Source: JBHELQ01 sp046262995
GTDB lineage: Bacteria > Actinomycetota > Thermoleophilia > Solirubrobacterales > Thermoleophilaceae
DNA length: 19,860 nt
Direction of reading: 5' to 3'
NCBI GenBank assembly: GCA_046262995.1
Contig: JBHELQ010000092.1
Coordinates: 1-19,860, forward strand
Each line of letters opens with the position of its first letter. Position 1 is the first letter of the stretch. Of this stretch, positions 1 through 7,084 are shown one piece after another. The translations under genes were made by a program, and so were the position numbers. A model generated the notes under the pieces. It was not told where the DNA came from. It saw only the letters and a program-made list of their open reading frames with translations, and made no database searches.

Positions 1-150
1 GTCAAGCAGGCCACGGAGAAGATGCGCGAGCGGATAGGGGAGGTGCTGAAGGCCGAGGACATCGCGGACGCGATCGCCTACGCGGTCAGCCGGCCGCCCC
101 ACGTGTCCCTCAACGAGCTGCTCATCCGGCCCACCGGCCAGGCCCGCTAG
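1..150 (+). CDS. Short-chain dehydrogenase/reductase, C-terminal fragment
   Basis: Frame 1 is open from the window edge to a TAG at 148-150 and encodes the last 49 residues of a protein that begins outside the window. The tail has a helix followed by the segment DIADAIAYAVSRPPHVSLNE and ends LLIRPTGQAR. This is the usual C-terminus of classical NADP-dependent SDR enzymes of the YdfG type, where the PPHV-N-E-LLIRPT strand closes the Rossmann fold. The nucleotide-binding and Tyr-x-x-x-Lys motifs lie upstream, so the substrate cannot be judged. The gene converges on the minus-strand gene that ends at 147, and the two stop codons overlap. Family assignment is fairly safe; any specific function would be guesswork. 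Confidence 0.72.
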   Translation, partial: VKQATEKMRERIGEVLKAEDIADAIAYAVSRPPHVSLNELLIRPTGQAR

Positions 151-500
151 CTCGAACAGCTGCCGCCGAGCACGTCGCAGGTGAGAAAGAGCGCAACGAT
201 CGCCAGGAAGCTGACGGCGCCGCTCGCGAGCGCGACCGGGACGACCCAAAGTGTCCTCAGGCGCACGGTCGCGGCCAGCGCAAGGGTCATCAGCACTGGA
301 GCGACCACGAGAAAGCCAATCCGCACCACGACCTCGAGGCTCCAGGAGTCGCGCTCCGGGTTGTTGATGATCTCGTCGAGGCCGAAGTAGAGGCCATTCC
401 CGACGACCGGGAAGACGATCAAGGCGAACATCGCCAGCGCGTAGAGCGGCATTCCGGGCGGAGCCTCCAATTGTCTGTGACGACGACCTTGTCGCGCCAT
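147..500 (-). CDS. Small three-helix membrane protein, unknown function
   Basis: A 117-residue protein if started at the ATG at 500 (MARQGRRHRQ). The frame stays open to an ATG at 581, but that longer start would run across the promoter region of the divergent regulator gene and add a non-hydrophobic, Cys-containing leader, so I prefer 500. No good Shine-Dalgarno is visible for either. After a basic N-terminus (RQGRRHR) there are three hydrophobic segments at about residues 18-38, 60-82 and 86-110. The loop between the first two is acidic and polar (GLDEIINNPERDSW). The protein ends with a short Cys/Ser/Gly tail (CDVLGGSCSS), placing it in the cytoplasmic membrane. I do not recognise a family. 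Its stop overlaps the convergent SDR stop. Confidence 0.55.
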   Translation of the reverse strand: MARQGRRHRQLEAPPGMPLYALAMFALIVFPVVGNGLYFGLDEIINNPERDSWSLEVVVRIGFLVVAPVLMTLALAATVRLRTLWVVPVALASGAVSFLAIVALFLTCDVLGGSCSS

Positions 501-557
501 GGCGTCACCCAGAGTCCACCGTTCGTCTCGCTCGGTTACACACCCGCACAAAACAAA

Positions 558-575
558 CGTACGTGATAACGTACG
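558..575. promoter_or_regulatory. Perfect inverted repeat, probable operator of the XRE-cupin regulator
   Basis: CGTACGT-GATA-ACGTACG: two perfect 7-base arms around a 4-base spacer, ending 4 bases before the regulator's ATG at 580. The symmetry suits a dimeric helix-turn-helix protein. It covers the candidate -10 hexamer TAACGT (567-572), so a bound protein would block transcription of the regulator and of leuCD behind it. Binding by the adjacent gene product is inference. Confidence 0.55.
564..572 (+). promoter_or_regulatory. Candidate extended -10, leaderless promoter of the regulator-leuCD unit
   Basis: TGA-TAACGT is a TGn plus TANNNT extended -10. The T at 572 is followed by 7 bases and then the ATG at 580, so transcription would start at or next to the start codon. 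No Shine-Dalgarno is present there, which agrees with a leaderless mRNA. I see no convincing -35. Confidence 0.4.
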
Positions 576-579
576 GCAC

Positions 580-1170
580 ATGGCGGCCGCGGCAGCCGAA
601 GAGCAGCGCGCCTTCGGGCCCCGCGTGCGCGCGCTGCGCGACGGGATGCAGTTCTCCCTGCGCGAGCTGGCGCTGCGCTCCGGGGTGTCCGCGCCGATGC
701 TGTCGCAGGTCGAGCGGGGCGAGACCAGCCCGACCCTCGCGGTCGCAGAGCGGATCGCCGACGGCCTCGAGCTGACCCTGTCACAGCTGCTGCGGCTCGA
801 CGAGAGCGAGGGGGTCAGCGTCGTACGCCGGGATGAGCGCCGAAGCGGCGGCGCCCCGGCGCGCGGCCACTCCTACGAGGTGCTCACGCCCCCGGTCCCA
901 GGTCAGCGGGCGGAGGTCTCCGAGCACACGCTGCGTCCCGGGCGCGCGACCGGCGGCCCCGAGGACCCGCCGATGCACGAGCCGGGCAGCCGCGAGACCG
1001 CAATCGTGACCGAGGGTCGTCTCCGCCTCGTCTGCGACGGACTGGCGCAGGACCTGGGCGAGGGGGACAGCGTGACCTTCGACGCCGACCTGCCGCACCA
1101 CTTCGAGAACCCCGGATCGGATGACGCGCGCTTCTTCGCGGTCGTCGCGGCCGGGCTCAGGAGGAGCTGA
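580..1170 (+). CDS. XRE-family transcriptional regulator with C-terminal cupin domain
   Basis: 196 residues from the ATG at 580. The frame extends to an ATG at 499, but those residues would be translated from the promoter/operator stretch. Residues about 15-72 form an XRE helix-turn-helix (RVRALRDGMQFSLRELALRS, then GVSAPMLSQVERGETSPTLA). Residues about 115-190 form a single cupin barrel, with His133, Glu139 and His173/174 as possible ligand or metal residues; the usual HxH is degenerate. Proteins of this architecture are generally local repressors whose cupin senses a small molecule. The stop TGA overlaps the leuC ATG by one base (TGATG), and an AGGAGGAG Shine-Dalgarno for leuC lies inside this gene at 1159-1166, so the two are translated together. 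Control of the leucine/isoleucine genes, or autoregulation through the repeat at 558-575, is inferred from position. The ligand is unknown. Confidence 0.85.
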   Translation: MAAAAAEEQRAFGPRVRALRDGMQFSLRELALRSGVSAPMLSQVERGETSPTLAVAERIADGLELTLSQLLRLDESEGVSVVRRDERRSGGAPARGHSYEVLTPPVPGQRAEVSEHTLRPGRATGGPEDPPMHEPGSRETAIVTEGRLRLVCDGLAQDLGEGDSVTFDADLPHHFENPGSDDARFFAVVAAGLRRS

Positions 1171-2528
1171 TGGGCGAGTCGCTGTTCGACAAGATCTGGA
1201 AGGCCCACGAGGTCGCGGAGAGTCTGCTCTACATCGACCTGCATCTGGTGCACGAGGTGACCTCGCCGCAGGCCTTCGAGTCGCTGCGCCTGGCGGGCCG
1301 CCCGGTGCGCCGCCCCGACCGCACGCTCGCCACGGCGGACCACAACGTGCCGACGGACGGCTCCACCGCCGCCGCGCAGATACGCGACAAGCTCTCGCGC
1401 GTCCAGGTGCAGACGCTCGAGCGCAACTGCGCGGAGTTCGGCGTCCCGGCCTACTCGATCGGCTCGAGCCGTCAGGGCATCGTGCACGTGATCGGCCCGG
1501 AGCTGGGCGTCACGCAGCCCGGCATGACCGTCGTCTGCGGCGACTCGCACACCTCCACGCACGGCGCGTTCGGCGCGCTCGCGTTCGGCATCGGCACAAG
1601 TGAGGTCGAGCACGTCCTGGCCACTCAGACGCTCCAGCAGCGCAAGCCGCGCTCGATGCGGATCCTCTACGACGGCGAGCTGCGATACGGCGTGACCGCG
1701 AAGGACCTGATCCTGGGCACGCTCGGCCGGATCGGCGTGGACGGCGGCGTGGGCCACGTCATCGAGTACGCGGGACCGCCCATCGAGTCGCTCTCGATGG
1801 AGGGCCGCATGACGATCTGCAACATGACGATCGAGGGTGGGGGGCGCGCCGGGATGATCGCGCCCGACCGCACCAGCTTCGAGTGGCTCGAGGGCCGGCC
1901 GGCTGCCCCCGAGCCGCTACCGGTGGACGAGTGGGCGGCCCTGCGAAGCGACGCGGACGCGAGCTTCGACAAGGAAGTGGCGATCGACGCGTCGGAGCTG
2001 GCGCCGCAGGTCACCTGGGGCACGAACCCGGGGATGGTCACGGAGGTGACCGCGGCCGTCCCGGAGCCACGCGACGAGGGCGAGCAGCGCGCGCTCGAGT
2101 ACATGGCGCTCGAGCCCGGCACGCCGATGCAGGAGCTCCGGCCCGACCGCGTCTTCATCGGCTCCTGCACCAACTCCCGCATCGGCGACCTGCGCGAGGC
2201 GGCCGAGGTCGTCAACGGCCACCGGGTCGCCGCGGACGTCGAGGCGATGGTGGTGCCCGGCTCGCAGCAGGTGAAGGCCCAGGCCGAGGCCGAGGGCCTG
2301 GACGACGTCTTCCGCAGGGCCGGCTTCGATTGGCGCTCCGCGGGCTGCTCGATGTGCCTCGGCATGAACCCCGACATCGCCGCGCCCGGCGAGCGCGTGG
2401 CCTCGACGTCGAATCGCAACTTCGAGGGCCGTCAGGGACGCGGCGCCCGCTCGCATCTCGTCAGCCCCAAGATGGCGGCCGCCGCGGCGATCGAGGGCCA
2501 CTTCGTCGACATCCGGGAGTGGAGCTGA
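1170..2528 (+). CDS. leuC: 3-isopropylmalate/citramalate dehydratase large subunit
   Basis: 452 residues. It is the iron-sulfur subunit of isopropylmalate isomerase (EC 4.2.1.33), which interconverts 2- and 3-isopropylmalate in leucine synthesis and, with citramalate synthase, converts citramalate to 3-methylmalate for isoleucine. Aconitase-family features are clear: TADHNVPT near residue 55, CGDSHTSTHGAFGALAFGIG at 123-142, and three cluster cysteines at Cys333 (GSCTNSRIGDL), Cys393 and Cys396 (GCSMCLGMNPD). GRGARSHLVSPKMAAAAAI near the end is the family C-terminal signature. Length is close to the E. coli protein (about 466). The ATG overlaps the regulator's stop and has a strong AGGAGGAG ribosome site. 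leuD follows with a one-base overlap. The downstream cimA suggests that it serves both C5 and C6 substrates. Confidence 0.97.
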   Translation: MGESLFDKIWKAHEVAESLLYIDLHLVHEVTSPQAFESLRLAGRPVRRPDRTLATADHNVPTDGSTAAAQIRDKLSRVQVQTLERNCAEFGVPAYSIGSSRQGIVHVIGPELGVTQPGMTVVCGDSHTSTHGAFGALAFGIGTSEVEHVLATQTLQQRKPRSMRILYDGELRYGVTAKDLILGTLGRIGVDGGVGHVIEYAGPPIESLSMEGRMTICNMTIEGGGRAGMIAPDRTSFEWLEGRPAAPEPLPVDEWAALRSDADASFDKEVAIDASELAPQVTWGTNPGMVTEVTAAVPEPRDEGEQRALEYMALEPGTPMQELRPDRVFIGSCTNSRIGDLREAAEVVNGHRVAADVEAMVVPGSQQVKAQAEAEGLDDVFRRAGFDWRSAGCSMCLGMNPDIAAPGERVASTSNRNFEGRQGRGARSHLVSPKMAAAAAIEGHFVDIREWS

Positions 2529-3088
2529 TGAAGCCGATCCGCGTGATCGAGGGCGGTGTGTCCGTGCTCGACCGGAACGACGTCGACACCGACCAGATCA
2601 TCCCCAAGCAGTTCCTGAAACGGGTCGAGCGCACCGGGTTCGGGGAGTTCCTGTTCTACGACTGGGCGAAGGAGCCGGGCTGGGAGCTGCCGAAGAACCC
2701 GATCCTCGCGACCGGCCGGAACTTCGGTTGCGGCTCCTCCCGCGAGCACGCCCCCTGGGCGCTCGAGGACTACGGCTTCAAGGCGATCGTCGCGCCCAGC
2801 TTCGCGGACATCTTCTACTCCAACTGCACCAAGGTCGGGCTGCTGCCGGTGCCGATCTCCGAGCCGGATGTCGAGAAGCTGATGGCCGCCGGCCGCGCGC
2901 GCATCGATCTGGAGCGGCGGCGGGTCGAGTTCGCCGGGCACGAGGTCCCGTTCGAGATCGACCCGGAGATCGCCCGCCGGCTGCTCGAGGGGCTCGACGA
3001 CATCGGCGTGACCCTCCAGCAGGCCGAGGCGATCGACAGCTACGAGAGCGGGCGCGAGCGTCAGGGGCCGGTCACGACGTCTCTGTGA
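2528..3088 (+). CDS. leuD: 3-isopropylmalate/citramalate dehydratase small subunit
   Basis: 186 residues starting MKPIRVIEGGVSVLDRNDVD. The ATG overlaps the leuC TGA by one base, with GGAG runs upstream as ribosome site. It is the swivel subunit that pairs with LeuC. Family motifs are DTDQIIPKQFLKRV near residue 20, the substrate loop GRNFGCGSSREHAPWAL near residues 65-80, and SFADIFYSNCTKVGLLP near 95-110. Length is typical of bacterial LeuD (about 190-200). The open frame extends about 215 codons further upstream inside leuC, but that extension has no family similarity and was trimmed. The stop overlaps the GTG of the methyltransferase gene by four bases (GTGA), which couples all three genes. 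Confidence 0.96.
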   Translation: MKPIRVIEGGVSVLDRNDVDTDQIIPKQFLKRVERTGFGEFLFYDWAKEPGWELPKNPILATGRNFGCGSSREHAPWALEDYGFKAIVAPSFADIFYSNCTKVGLLPVPISEPDVEKLMAAGRARIDLERRRVEFAGHEVPFEIDPEIARRLLEGLDDIGVTLQQAEAIDSYESGRERQGPVTTSL

Positions 3089-3852
3089 GCAGCCACAGCG
3101 GCCCGCGCGAGTGGGACGCGGACACCTACGACCGCGTCGCCGACGTCCAGCTGGAGTGGGGCCTCGCGGTCCTGCCTCGCCTGCCGCTGCGCGGGGACGA
3201 GACGGTCCTGGACGCCGGCTGTGGCTCCGGTCGTCTGACCGAGAAGCTCCTCGAGCGCCTGCCGCGCGGAAGGCTGCTCGCCGTCGACGGCTCGGAGGAC
3301 ATGGTGCGCAAGGCCCGCGAGCGCCTCGGCGACAGGGCCGAGGTGTGGCAGGCCGACCTGGCGGTGCTCGAGCTCGAGGCACCCGTCGACGCTGTCTTCT
3401 CGAACGCCGTCTTTCACTGGGTCCCCGACCACCGGACGCTGTTCGAGCGCCTGCACCAGGCGCTGCTGCCGGGCGGGCGGCTGGTGGCCCAGTGCGGCGG
3501 CGAGGGCAACGTGGCCTCGTTGACGCGCGTGCTGGGCTCGCTCCGCACCCGGGAGCCGTTCAGGGCGCATCTCGCGGGCGTCGGCGGCATGTGGAAGTTC
3601 GCCTCCCCCGAGCAGACCGCGGAGAACCTGCGGTGGGCCGGCTTCACGGAGATCGAGACGGGTCTTCAGCCATGGCCCGTGCGCCCCGCCCACCCGCGCG
3701 AGTTCCTGCGGGCGGTCAGCCTGGGGCCGCACCTGGCGGCACTGCCCGAGGGGCTCCACGAGCAATTCCTCGACTCCGTCCAGGAGGCGATGGGCGATCC
3801 GCTGGAGCTCGACTACGTGCGTCTGAACATCGACGCGCGGCGCCCGGCCTAG
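3085..3852 (+). CDS. SAM-dependent methyltransferase, trans-aconitate methyltransferase (Tam)-like
   Basis: 255 residues from a GTG at 3085 that overlaps the leuD stop (GTGA). A class I Rossmann methyltransferase: motif I VLDAGCGSGRLTEKLL at 41-56, acidic ribose-binding residue in LLAVDGSEDM (Asp68), Asp91 in WQADLAVL, motif SNAVFHWVPDH at 106-116, and LLPGGRLVAQ near 128-136. The W(D)..TYDRVADVQ..W N-terminus and the NAVFHWVPDH segment closely resemble E. coli Tam, which esterifies trans-aconitate, an inhibitory by-product of aconitase. Related fungal Tmt1 also methylates 3-isopropylmalate. Coupling to leuCD, an aconitase homologue, suggests that the substrate is a leucine/isoleucine pathway acid, but that is inference. 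The shadow reading frame upstream in leuD is ignored. Confidence 0.85.
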   Translation: MSSHSGPREWDADTYDRVADVQLEWGLAVLPRLPLRGDETVLDAGCGSGRLTEKLLERLPRGRLLAVDGSEDMVRKARERLGDRAEVWQADLAVLELEAPVDAVFSNAVFHWVPDHRTLFERLHQALLPGGRLVAQCGGEGNVASLTRVLGSLRTREPFRAHLAGVGGMWKFASPEQTAENLRWAGFTEIETGLQPWPVRPAHPREFLRAVSLGPHLAALPEGLHEQFLDSVQEAMGDPLELDYVRLNIDARRPA

Positions 3853-3858
3853 CGTCGA

Positions 3859-3873
3859 GCCGGCTTTGCCGGC
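3859..3873 (+). other. Small GC-rich hairpin after the methyltransferase gene
   Basis: GCCGGC-TTT-GCCGGC forms a 6-base-pair stem with a 3-base loop, 6 bases past the TAG. It is followed by CTCCCCC, not a T-run, so it is at best a weak or Rho-assisted terminator, or a transcript-end stabiliser. It lies in the short gap that separates the leuCD unit from the next candidate promoter. Confidence 0.3.
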
Positions 3874-3889
3874 CTCCCCCGCAGCCGGT

Positions 3890-3895
3890 TACGAT
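3890..3895 (+). promoter_or_regulatory. Candidate -10 (TACGAT), leaderless start of membrane-protein gene
   Basis: TACGAT lies 8 bases before the GTG at 3904 and no Shine-Dalgarno is visible. The spacing matches other unit heads in this window. No clear -35 is present. Confidence 0.3.
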
Positions 3896-3903
3896 CGGGT
3901 GAA

Positions 3904-5031
3904 GTGCGCTGGCCCAACCCGATCGCCTTCGCGAGGCGCGCGCCGCGCAACGCCGACTTCGGAGAGCTCCAGGAGACCTTCCTGGTCGCGGCTGTCGCGA
4001 CGATCCTGGTCATACGCACGCAGCTCTGGCTGACGAACTACCCGCAGCTCGGGGGCGGCGGCCTGCACATCGCCCACCTGCTGTACGGCGGGATCCTGAT
4101 GGTCCTGGCGATCGGGCTGCTGGTGACGCTTCTCGGCCCGTCGGCGCGGCGGCCCGCTGCGATCGTCGGAGGGATCGGCTTCGGGTTCTTCATCGACGAG
4201 CTCGGCAAGTTCATCACCGCGGACAACAACTACTTCTTCCAGCCCGCGGCGGCGCTGATCTACCTGATCTTCATCGGCCTGTTCATGCTCAATCGGGCGA
4301 TGCAGCGCCACCGCGGCCTGTCCTCCATGGAGAGGATCTCCAACGCCCTCGACCTCGCTGGCGAGGCCGCCAGGCGCAACTTCGACCACAGGGAGAAGGA
4401 TCGTGCGCTGGAGCTGCTGGAAGGGGCCGACAGGGCCGACCCTCTCGTCGGGGCCGTCCGCCGCCTGATCGAGGAGCTGGACGCCATGCCGACACCGGAG
4501 CCTCCGCGCCTCGCTCGCTGGGCGATGGCGGTCCGCGACAGCTACTTCCGCCTCGTCGAGCGCACCTGGTTCCGCCGGCTCTTCGGCTGGATCTTCGCGC
4601 TCTGGGCGTTGCTATCCCTGGGCACGATCTTCGAGCTCGTCCTTTCGGTCGGCCTGAATCTGGGCGGGGCGCGGCACGGGTTTCGTCAGGACGCGCTCGC
4701 CCACCTGTCCTTCATCAACATCGCGAGCCTGGTCTCGGGATCGGCTTCCACGACGCTGGTCTTCCTCGGGGTACGCCGGCTCCGGGACGGCCGCCGCATG
4801 GACGCCTACCGGATGTTCGAGCGCGCTCTCCTGGTCTCGATCTTCGTGACGCGCGTCTTCGCCTTCGTCGAGTCGCAGTTCAGCGCCGTCTTCGGCCTCG
4901 GCATCGACCTGCTCCTGCTCGCGACCCTGCGCTACATGGCGGGCCAGGAGCAGCGCCGCGCGCGGGCCGCCCTGGCTCGATCGCCGGTTCCGGCGGCTCG
5001 GCCTGAGCCCGCGGCGGCAGCGCCCGGATAG
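3904..5031 (+). CDS. Polytopic membrane protein of unknown family inside the leu cluster
   Basis: 375 residues from a GTG at 3904. Hydrophobic segments fall near residues 25-43, 58-78, 84-98, 113-131, 226-250, 268-292, 305-320 and 325-343. A soluble, charged central stretch at about 135-222 (ERISNALDLAGEAARRNF, RALELLEGADRADPLVGAV) looks helical. Conserved-looking polar residues sit in or next to the membrane: HIAHLLYGG at 55-63, FIDELGKFITADNNYFFQP at 96-114, and Phe-Val-Glu-Ser-Gln at 321-325. I do not recognise the family and no transporter signature is evident. It sits between leuCD-methyltransferase and leuB, all on one strand. Its TAG overlaps the candidate leuB -10. A link to branched-chain amino acids would rest on position only. 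Confidence 0.8.
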   Translation: MRWPNPIAFARRAPRNADFGELQETFLVAAVATILVIRTQLWLTNYPQLGGGGLHIAHLLYGGILMVLAIGLLVTLLGPSARRPAAIVGGIGFGFFIDELGKFITADNNYFFQPAAALIYLIFIGLFMLNRAMQRHRGLSSMERISNALDLAGEAARRNFDHREKDRALELLEGADRADPLVGAVRRLIEELDAMPTPEPPRLARWAMAVRDSYFRLVERTWFRRLFGWIFALWALLSLGTIFELVLSVGLNLGGARHGFRQDALAHLSFINIASLVSGSASTTLVFLGVRRLRDGRRMDAYRMFERALLVSIFVTRVFAFVESQFSAVFGLGIDLLLLATLRYMAGQEQRRARAALARSPVPAARPEPAAAAPG

Positions 5032-5034
5032 GTT
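5029..5034 (+). promoter_or_regulatory. Candidate -10 (TAGGTT), leaderless promoter of leuB-ilvE
   Basis: TAGGTT starts on the stop codon of the preceding gene and lies 6 bases before the leuB ATG at 5041. The only purine-rich run (CAGGG) abuts the ATG, too close to act as a Shine-Dalgarno, so either a leaderless start here or coupling from upstream is needed. Confidence 0.35.
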
Positions 5035-5040
5035 CCAGGG

Positions 5041-6081
5041 ATGACGCCGACAATCGTCTGCCTGCCCGGCGACGGGATCGGCCCGGAGGTCATGGCCGCG
5101 GCCCGCGAGCTGCTCGGGGAGCTGGGCGACTTCGAGCTGCGGGAGGAGCTCGTCGGCGGCTCCTCGATCGACGCCCACGGGACGGCGCTGACGGACGAGG
5201 TCCTGGAGGGATGCCGCGGCGCCGACGCCGTCCTGCTGGCCGCCGTCGGCGGGCCCAGGTGGGACACGACCGACCCGGCCGCCCCGCGCCCCGAGCAGGG
5301 GCTACTCGGCCTGCGCAAGGGGCTGGGCCTGTTCGCCAACCTGCGCCCGGTTCGCCCGAGCCCCGCCCTGCTCGACTCGAGCCCCCTGCGCCGCGACCGC
5401 ATCGAGGGCACCGACCTGCTCGTGGTTCGCGAGCTGACCGGCGGCATCTACTTCGGCGATCGCGGCCGCGACGACGGGCGGGCCTTCGACACCTGCGTCT
5501 ACACCGTCGAGGAAATCGAGCGCATCGCGCGCGTCGCGTTCCGTGCCGCCCGCTCGCGGGTGACGAGCGTGGACAAGGCCAACATCCTCGACACCTCGCG
5601 GCTCTGGAGGGAGGTCGTCACGCGGCTGCACTCCCAGGAGTTCGCGCTCGTCGAGCTCGAGCACATGCTGGTGGACAACGCTGCGATGCAGCTCGTCGCC
5701 GCCCCGCGCCACTTCGAGGTCGTGCTGACCGAGAACATGTTCGGGGACATCCTGAGCGACGAGGCGGCCATGCTCACGGGCTCCATCGGGATGCTGCCGA
5801 GCGCGTCGCTGGGGGAGGGAGGCCCCGGGCTGTTCGAGCCGGTGCACGGATCGGCTCCGGACATAGCAGGCACGGGACGCGCCAACCCGCTCGCGATGTT
5901 CGGCTCGGCGGCGATGATGCTGCGCCACGGCCTTGGCATGGAGGCCGAGGCCGCGAGGGTAGAATCGGCCGTCGATCGCGCGCTCGAGGGGGGACTGCGC
6001 ACTCCTGACCTCGGCGGCGACGGCACGACAGAGGACGCCACCCGGGCGGTCCTCGCGGAGCTGCACACGGGAGACACGTGA
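5041..6081 (+). CDS. leuB: 3-isopropylmalate dehydrogenase (also likely 3-methylmalate)
   Basis: 346 residues. Oxidative decarboxylation of 3-isopropylmalate to 2-oxoisocaproate with NAD (EC 1.1.1.85), and probably of erythro-3-methylmalate to 2-oxobutyrate given cimA nearby. Family signatures are GDGIGPEVM at 10-18, the catalytic Tyr137 in RELTGGIYFG, Lys179 in VDKANIL, the metal-ligand aspartates Asp212 (LVDNAAMQL), Asp236 and Asp240 in TENMFGDILSDEAAMLTGSI, and PVHGSAPDIAG near 268-278. Length is close to the family norm of about 350-360. The glutamate loop typical of IPMDH substrate selection (around GLLGLRKGLGLFANLRPV) is present. The stop overlaps the ilvE GTG by four bases. Confidence 0.97.
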   Translation: MTPTIVCLPGDGIGPEVMAAARELLGELGDFELREELVGGSSIDAHGTALTDEVLEGCRGADAVLLAAVGGPRWDTTDPAAPRPEQGLLGLRKGLGLFANLRPVRPSPALLDSSPLRRDRIEGTDLLVVRELTGGIYFGDRGRDDGRAFDTCVYTVEEIERIARVAFRAARSRVTSVDKANILDTSRLWREVVTRLHSQEFALVELEHMLVDNAAMQLVAAPRHFEVVLTENMFGDILSDEAAMLTGSIGMLPSASLGEGGPGLFEPVHGSAPDIAGTGRANPLAMFGSAAMMLRHGLGMEAEAARVESAVDRALEGGLRTPDLGGDGTTEDATRAVLAELHTGDT

Positions 6082-7004
6082 CCACCGCGGACCTCATCTG
6101 GATGAACGGCGAGTTCGTCGCCTGGGAGGACGCGAAGGTGCACGTGCTCACGCACGCGCTGCACTACGGCACGGGGGTGTTCGAGGGAATCCGCGCCTAC
6201 GAGACCGAGCGCGGCACGGGGATCTTCCGACACCACGACCACCTCGATCGGCTCGAGCAGTCCGCGCGCCTGTACTACATGGATCTGCCCTACTCGAAGG
6301 GGGAGCTGCGCGAGGTCACGCACGAGCTGATCGCCCGCAACGGATTCAAGAGCTGCTACATCCGGCCGCTCGTGTTCCGCGGCTACGGGCCGATGGGCCT
6401 GAACCCGCTCGAGAACCCGGTGGAGGCGATGATCGGGGTCTGGGAGTGGGGGGCCTACCTGGGCGAGGAGGGCAAGCGGGACGGGGTGCGCGCCAAGGTC
6501 TCGTCGTGGCGGAGGATCTCGCCGGCCTCCCTGATTCCCCACGCCAAGGCCTCCGGCCAGTACCTGAACTCCGTCCTGGCCAAGATCGAGTCGATCAAGG
6601 GCGGCTACGAGGAGGCGATCCTGCTGGACGACGTCGGCCGCGTGTGCGAGGGCACCGGGGAGAACGTCTTCGTCGTCAAGGACGGCGTGATAGCGACGCC
6701 GCCGCAGACGGCCAGCATCCTGGACGGGATCAACCGCAAGTCCGTGATGGAGATCGCGCGCGACCTGGGCCACCGCGTGGTGGAGCGCGACGTCGCCAGG
6801 GCGGAGCTTGCCATGGCCGACGAGCTGTTCCTGACGGGCACCGCCGCGGAGCTGACCCCGCTCAGGGAGATCGACGACATCGAGCTCGGCCCGCCGGGAC
6901 CGGTCACCCGCGAGATCCAGGCGGTCTTCGACGACGCCCTGCATGGGCGTGCCGAGCGATACGACAAGTGGCTCGACCCGGTGCCGGTACCATCCCGGGC
7001 GTGA
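6078..7004 (+). CDS. ilvE: Branched-chain amino acid aminotransferase
   Basis: 308 residues from a GTG at 6078, overlapping the leuB stop (GTGA), with GGGAG four bases upstream of the start. A fold-type IV PLP enzyme (EC 2.6.1.42) that transfers amino groups between glutamate and leucine, isoleucine and valine. Motifs: MNGEFVAWEDAKVHVLTHAL followed by HYGTGVFEGIRAY (29-41), RLYYMDLPYS, the PLP lysine Lys157 in PHAKASGQYLNSVLAK, EAILLDDVGRVCEGTGENVF, and DELFLTGTAAELTPL near the C-terminus. Length matches the family. It performs the last step for both the leucine and isoleucine branches encoded around it. Its stop overlaps a possible 9-codon mini-ORF and a structured gap before cimA. Confidence 0.96.
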   Translation: MTTADLIWMNGEFVAWEDAKVHVLTHALHYGTGVFEGIRAYETERGTGIFRHHDHLDRLEQSARLYYMDLPYSKGELREVTHELIARNGFKSCYIRPLVFRGYGPMGLNPLENPVEAMIGVWEWGAYLGEEGKRDGVRAKVSSWRRISPASLIPHAKASGQYLNSVLAKIESIKGGYEEAILLDDVGRVCEGTGENVFVVKDGVIATPPQTASILDGINRKSVMEIARDLGHRVVERDVARAELAMADELFLTGTAAELTPLREIDDIELGPPGPVTREIQAVFDDALHGRAERYDKWLDPVPVPSRA

Positions 7005-7030
7005 GCGCCCTCAGCGAGCGAATTAGGTAG
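7001..7030 (+). CDS. Possible 9-codon leader mini-ORF (speculative)
   Basis: GTG AGC GCC CTC AGC GAG CGA ATT AGG TAG encodes MSALSERIR and overlaps the ilvE stop by the same GTGA geometry used at true gene junctions here. It contains one Leu and one Ile codon. ATT and AGG are unusual in this GC-rich genome. It stops directly before a 10-base-pair hairpin, and its codons 4-7 contain the 5' arm of a longer-range stem. It may be a leader peptide, or chance. Confidence 0.2.
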   Translation: MSALSERIR

Positions 7031-7084
7031 ACGGCGCGCGACCGTCGCGCGCCGTTCCCACGCACGCTCGTACACGCTCGCTGA
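7011..7084 (+). promoter_or_regulatory. Nested stem structure, possible attenuator ahead of cimA
   Basis: Outer arms TCAGCGAGCG (7011-7020) and CGCTCGCTGA (7075-7084) are perfectly complementary over 10 bases. They enclose an inner perfect hairpin ACGGCGCGCG-ACCGT-CGCGCGCCGT (7031-7055). A second CGCTCG at 7065-7070 could compete for the outer 5' arm. The cimA ribosome site GAAAGG (7086-7091) lies 1 base past the outer stem. No T-run follows the inner hairpin, so a plain intrinsic terminator is unlikely. The regulatory role is inference. Confidence 0.45.

Noticed and set aside
3859..3880. Intrinsic terminator after the methyltransferase gene
   Set aside because: The hairpin is only 6 bp and lacks a T-run; listed only as a hairpin.
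5499..6944. 481-codon minus-strand open frame
   Set aside because: Spans the leuB-ilvE junction antisense to two well-supported enzymes; no recognisable motif.
7031..7062. Intrinsic terminator between ilvE and cimA
   Set aside because: Strong stem, but the following bases (TCCCACGCAC) have no T-run; reported instead as a structured regulatory candidate.
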